A stretch of DNA of 64,000 bases, taken from Stromatinia cepivora (lineage: Eukaryota; Ascomycota; Leotiomycetes; Helotiales; Sclerotiniaceae). Below the pieces are notes generated by a model. That model saw nothing but the letters and a program-made list of their open reading frames with translations. It was not told where the DNA came from and searched no databases. Both the position numbers and the translations under genes were made by a program. Position 1 is the stretch's first letter. Each line of letters opens with the position of its first letter. The stretch lies in NCBI GenBank assembly GCA_014898415.1, contig RCTD01000034.1, forward strand, positions 372,001 through 436,000, in the 5' to 3' direction. Shown in pieces: positions 59,183 to 64,000 of the stretch.

Positions 59183-59501
59183 AAAGAGACAAGGGTTATG
59201 ATGGGAATAGAGCTTTTTGAGTTTCGAGGGTGTATTATTTGATGAATGTCAGTGAATCTCTATGACAATTTATAAATCTATTGGTACTGGAACCGTGGGT
59301 GAATATCATACCAAACTTGCTTGATGTCTGAATAACCTCCTATTTTGATCGTCCTATTTTGAATATTACCCCTCCTCATGAGTCCGTGCGTTTTTGGTCT
59401 TAAAAGCTATCCGTATCGCGGGGCACATTCTCCACATGCACGTCTTAAACAATTCTCCCCTTCCTCACAAACACCACAATACTACCAGATTCAAATTCAA
59501 G
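59183..59501 (+). promoter_or_regulatory. tma20 promoter region
   Basis: A 319-bp gap between two genes on the same strand. The last 60 bases are an A/C-rich leader. No motif assigned. Confidence 0.45.
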
Positions 59502-60268
59502 ATGTTTAAGAAAGAGTAAGATATATTGATTGCGTTTATACAAGTTCAAGAATGTAGAAATACTAATTGTATCTTCCGCGCAGTATTTCTCCCGGTTCAA
59601 AAAGCAAGGTTAAGTCCTCTGTTCAACGCGCCATAAGAAACCAACTAGTCACTACATATCCATTACTGGCTCATCATATCGATGAGATAATACCGAAGAA
59701 AGAGCAGTTGGATGCTATGAAAATGTGCGCCTTTACCCTTATCGCTCTTATATCTTCTCTCCCACAATCCTGGGGTTGCAGCACAATTTCCAGAAATTCT
59801 CACTGACATTCAGAATATAGTCCAGATAGAGTAACCCTCTACCTAATTGGCAGCACACCCCTATTCTTCCAACATATGACCGATGCTCTCCTTCCTCATC
59901 TCAAACTCGTCCACCGATTCCCAACCTGCTTCCCAAGTATTCGTATCGATCGCGGCGCTATTCGATTTGTTCTCTCGGGAGCTACTCTCATGGCCCCAGG
60001 TCTCACATCTACAGGCGGCAGATTACCCAATGGAAATACAGAAGAAGAGGATGTATATGGGGAGACTGGAGAAGGAGAGGGATGGTATGGAGGAAGAGAA
60101 TTAGAAACTGGTGAACCGGTGGTTGTTTGTGCAGAAGGAAAGGAGGAAGCTTGTGCGGTTGGACTTTTGAGTATGGGTACGAAGGATGTTAAGGAGAAGG
60201 GGAAGGGACCGGTCGTGGAGGATGCGCATTATTTGGGAGATGGATTATGGAGGTTGAGCACGGATTAG
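59502..60268 (+). CDS. tma20: translation machinery-associated protein Tma20 (MCT-1)
   Basis: Three exons: 59502-59515 (14 nt), 59584-59724 and 59821-60268; introns 68 and 96 nt; 200 residues. The first exon encodes only MFKK plus part of Asp, matching the invariant MFKK start of the family. Exon 2 gives VKSSVQRAIRNQL and IDEIIPKKEQLDAMK. Exon 3 gives DRVTLYLIGSTPLFFQH, then a PUA domain with DRGAIRFVLSGATLMAPGL, CAEGKEEACAVGLLSMG and AHYLGDGLWRLS. Tma20 works with Tma22 in recycling 40S subunits and in re-initiation. The acceptor ATATAG was preferred over the earlier TTCAG because it keeps the frame. A Gly/Glu-rich insert of about 25 residues sits within the PUA region. Confidence 0.93.
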
Positions 60269-62962
60269 TAGGCTGCAATGAACTGATTGGCGTATGCAAC
60301 GACCTTGTAAATTTGATTTCGGATATACGAAATACCATGCGAAGGTTGAATTGGATGACAATTTGACAGATAGGAGCAGATCCATCCATTTTTACATAGG
60401 ATATCTTTTTGTGTGGCTATCATTTACCTCGAAATTTTTGATACCACAGCCAATACCCTCATAACAATAAACGTTTATCTCGCCATCTTTCTCATCTATT
60501 ACTACTATCAGTCTTTCCACCTGAAAACGTCCTCTTTTCTTCATTCCTTTTGTGCACCTACAGGATCTGCAGTTATTCTCCCAATTTCATATTTTCTCAA
60601 TGCATCATCGATCTTCATTCGGGGTATCATACTAGTTCTGAATAAATACTGCAGCTGATGAGTTGCTCAATTGCAATCGAGTAGCTCCTCGAGTGAGGAC
60701 CTCTAGACAACTATTCAGGGTATAGGACTCACCCAAATAGCCATGTACTTTTTCTCCATAACCAGTTTTACAAATACCTTCAGATGCTGGTGGGAGTTGA
60801 AGTGAGATTACAATCTCCATATATATGTATGCGGAAACTGGTTTTTGCAATCAAGCGGAAAGAAAAATTCTGGCTGGTATCATTTGTTTTCTATAGAATA
60901 GTGGTGTGTCGAGTTGCCGATTTTGGTACTCCTAATTGATAGGTGAACTCGCAATTTTTGTTGGCGATACCAATTTGAATACATATACCCTGCTCAGGAT
61001 TTTGGTTTGCCATTGTTGTCTCTATAATATGCTAATTTCTTCTGCACGATCTAAATTTCCACCAATTCATGAGTATGAGAATCGGATACTTATATCAGGG
61101 ATATAGAGTGCTGTCCAGAAGATGAGTGTCCGGATGTGCACCTATAGTGTTCTTTGATAAGGATACATTCAACTTAGCCGCTGTGCGTTTATAGAAGGAA
61201 TAGAGAAATAAGGCAGTCTGAAGGTAGCAGCAAATAATTATGGTAGTATAGAGTCTGAGTGGTTTTGTGCAACGTTATTTGAGATGACGCTAGTGCAACG
61301 ATTGATTGTGGTTGGATATATAAATCGTATTGATTTTATTTTGTGCATAAGTGGAAACATGGTTAATTATGTTATACAGAGGTAAGTTCTATGTGAGTCA
61401 TTGATTAGATGATTAATGAGGGTTTTTTGAATCCATGAGAAAATTTACGGAACAGCAAAGTTATCACGAGAGGAGTTTAGTTTATATTCTGTATACTGTT
61501 AGTTAGCTTTTATTGTTGTGGTTTATGACTTTTATTGTTGTATTTCTAATATGTATTTAACATACTATCGTCATATTTTTTGGATATCATCGTTAAGTCG
61601 ACATACATCGGCCAAGTGATTACTTCTTACATTTCCTGACTCCCTCGAAGATTAATTTGAATAAGCGACTGAGCAACGAGAGTGATATTCGAATCATTGA
61701 TAGAGCTCCTGGATGCTCTCCATGGTAGAGAATACTTTTTTGATCTAAGAAATTTCTGCACGAGTGGTTCTTTTATAGATAGCCAGAGGTAATTCTCTTC
61801 AGGTGTCAGGATAGGAAGCGGATGAGTGACTTCAAGAGATAGTTCTGTATGGGAGGATTGGAAGGAGGTGAAAATAATGTGTATTAGTAGTTTTTGTGGT
61901 GAGGTATTTAAAGAAAGATTTCTGCTCCCCTTAACTATATTGATAATCCTGCACAGGGTGCCTCGTGGGCCCGGGGGGGGGCGGGGGGGGGGGGATTGTT
62001 CTGCCTTTATGTTCTGTGCTCTTGTTTTGTTGGGAAGATTGGTTTCTTCCTGATTAGAGGATATTTATCAGTTGATAGGTGCCATATATATATATATTAA
62101 ACGATGATGGTGATTCTTTCTGTCAACGTTTTTGCTTTCGTTTTCAGCCATCGATAGAGTTTATTTGAGCCATTTAAATATTAATATATTCAAAGCTCAG
62201 TAAGCTCTTCTTCATGCTGCACTTTTCCATGCAGAAGTATCTTTGAGCTTCTCATATATTTACGTGCGACTACTCCCGTCTTTACCCTCGACTCGCAAAT
62301 AATTTGTCCGAACTATGATTATCTGAAGCTTTGGAAGGCTAGAAATATTCTTTTGCTCACTATTTAATACGTCCATGTTTCACTAAAGATTCCTGGGTAT
62401 TAGTAAATGGAGACTACCAATATTACTGAAATCACAAATCTTGAAAGCTTGTCAAGAGTTGTAGAATTTGTATTTGTATAGAATCGTATATGTATTTTTT
62501 GAATAGGAAACTCCACACAGCCAGTTCCAAAAGTGGGAGATGAAGTGAATATCCCCCAATCATAGGATAATAGGGGTGGCTCACCATCTACTTCCTTTCA
62601 GATGTGAGTATATAAATAACTAAGAAATCCAATAAAGAATCTGTGGATTGTTCACAAATCCAAAACAGAATATATTTTCTTAGGATTGTGAGCTGTGTTG
62701 TCTGTCATGGCTGTTGGTTAGAAGTGGTAGGATTACAATTACAATGTTCTTGCCCAAAATTATGGATTATCATGCAAGAAAATTTGATAAGTAATTATTT
62801 GTTCTTGTGGATTTGTTGTTGGTTGGTGCTTTTGGGATGTTTGTTACAGTGGTCTTTTGGAGGTGTTGTTGTGTGGTTCTTGTTTGGTTGTTGTTACTTT
62901 GGTGTCGTTGTTGCATTCCCAATAAATACCTCATTTAACAACAGTTTGCGCAATCGGGTATA
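60269..62962. other. 2.7-kb spacer
   Basis: No gene recognised. Notable only for the G-rich run at 61973-61994 and a TA run near 62081-62096. Frames of 70-106 codons are present on both strands but have no family resemblance. Confidence 0.5.
61973..61994. repeat. poly-G tract (9 G, C, 12 G)
   Basis: Nine G, one C and twelve G in a row, preceded by GGGCCC. Very unusual in this AT-rich DNA and able to form G-quadruplex structures. The exact length could be affected by sequencing slippage. Confidence 0.9.
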
Positions 62963-63867
62963 GAAACTTGTAATTTGGACCCAGTCTGGTCGGAAATTTG
63001 AGGCAAACTGTTCCCACCATACGCTCTTTTAGATTTCAACAAATCGCAAGTTATTACCATTGTGGGAACTGCAGAAAATCCTCTATTTTCATGGGAAATC
63101 ATGGAAGTTTGATGTTGCGAAACCTTCTGAATTGGTTGTTTGGATTCACTTGCCAAATTTGAATGCCAAACCGTGGGAAGGGAGAAGTAAAGACCCGTTT
63201 CTTGGTGCTTTAAAGTTTGACCCGGAGGTTTATAGATATGTCCAGAAGGAGAAGGAGCAGGAAAAGAAAGCTGGGGGATGGTTCGATATTCAAGATGGTA
63301 CGGGAAAGTTACGCGTCACTGTTGAATGCCCTGGAAATTCTGCGGTTTAGGTTTAATCACCGTTAAAGGGCGCCTTTGGTTATTCAGAAATAAAGGCATC
63401 AGAGTATTAACCTCCAGAATTATACTTCGAGGGAGGTGAAGGAAATATTACTGAAGCGGGTGATTGGTGAATACCAGGTCTTTTTCTCCATCAGATGTTA
63501 ATGGGAGCTCATCCTTTTTCATCCTCATTTTCAGAAAAGAATACCCCAGGGAGTGCAAATCGTCCTTCGAAAAAATCAGGAGCTTCACTTCCCATCACCA
63601 GATATCATCTCCATTCCCCCAGAAACATAACCTCACTCCTTCAACGTAATCACATCGAGAGAATCCGATTCGAAGAAATTAAATCACCTCCTTTTTTCAA
63701 AAGTATTGATTGGCAAAAGGTTGCCCAACGCGGATGCAACCGGTTTTCAAACCAGATCCAGCGAGTGTGCCGGGGATCTCTTTGAAGCATCAAAAGGACT
63801 GGGTTAAACCTTTGGAGCCGGAGCCGCTGCAGTGCTCGTTGGGGGAATCCGGATTCTATTATAATTG
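62963..63867 (+). pseudogene. decayed AGC-type protein kinase lacking its N-lobe
   Basis: Broken frames line up with one family. At 62963-63110 the reading has CNLDPVWSEI, a stop, then YALLDFNKSQVITIVGTAE and ENPLFSWEIM. After a frameshift, 63100-63350 reads SWKFDVAKPSELVVWIHLPN, GRSKDPFLGALKFDPEV and DIQDGTGKLRVTVE. This is the C2-like N-terminal part seen in filamentous-fungal Gad8/Ypk1-type kinases. Only about 60 bases later, at 63414, a frame resumes with PPELYFEGG and GDW-stop-IPG, equivalent to subdomains VIII-IX, then MLMGAHPF, and after another shift SIDWQKVAQRGC and a tail ending near 63867. The glycine loop, the Lys, the HRD and the DFG region are absent. At least two in-frame stops and two shifts are present, so it is not functional. 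Confidence 0.7.
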
Positions 63868-64000
63868 ACCGACTCGGTCAGGGTGTTACGAGTTTACCTG
63901 AGGATTAATCGACTTCCACGGCTGGTTGTGTGAGTGTACCGAAATAAAATGTTAGAGCCGCTACTTGATAAAGAACTAGGTGAGTACTTCCAGGGTTTGA

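Overview
The window looks like nuclear DNA of a filamentous ascomycete, most likely a leotiomycete of the Botrytis/Sclerotinia type. The reasons are short introns (mostly 47-96 nt) with GT..AG ends and CTAA-like branch sites, AT-rich intergenic DNA with microsatellites, CT-rich sequence before highly expressed genes, and protein families typical of Pezizomycotina (a PTH11/SAT4-type receptor-like protein, a DUF3176-type membrane protein, a SidJ-like DUF1749 hydrolase, Nst1). The genus is an inference from overall protein similarity as I remember it. I found no tRNA, rRNA, CRISPR array or intact transposon.

Left part (1-24,700) is mostly housekeeping. After an empty first 2.2 kb come a minus-strand protein with one C-terminal membrane segment and a membrane-anchored ubiquitin protease (UBP16-like). 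Divergent from the latter is mitochondrial ribosomal protein bL9m (Mrpl50). Next are class II fructose-bisphosphate aldolase (fba1) and a short oxysterol-binding protein (Kes1/Osh4 type). A 3.6-kb gene-poor block follows, holding an AT-rich element with MITE-like ends. Then two ribosome-biogenesis genes, ssf1 and rrp3, stand head to head over 280 bp. They are followed by a family III CoA-transferase (SUGCT-like) and a PHD-finger protein.

Middle part (24,700-50,200): a DUF1749 hydrolase faces away from mitochondrial ribosomal protein mL40 (Mrpl28). The Rho2 GTPase gene follows and appears to contain a 6-nt microexon. The large nst1 gene, a PTH11-like 7TM protein, a probably mitochondrial NYN-domain/C2H2 protein and a DUF3176-type membrane protein come next, separated by multi-kilobase spacers with minisatellites.

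Right part (50,200-64,000) is gene-poor. It has a 6.2-kb AT-rich block, a mucin-like single-pass cell-surface protein, an I78-family protease inhibitor and Tma20 (MCT-1), whose first exon is 14 nt. At the extreme right is a decayed AGC-kinase-like gene that keeps a C2-like segment and the C-lobe of a kinase but lacks the N-lobe and catalytic loop.

Several genes serve translation: cytosolic ribosome assembly (ssf1, rrp3), initiation (tma20) and the mitochondrial large subunit (mrpl50, mrpl28). They are dispersed, as usual in fungi. I see no biosynthetic cluster and no clear new multi-gene system. The most unusual items are the rho2 microexon, the N-lobe-less kinase relic, the MITE-like element and several decayed coding-like frames. 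All intron positions were inferred by eye from splice signals, reading frame and family motifs.
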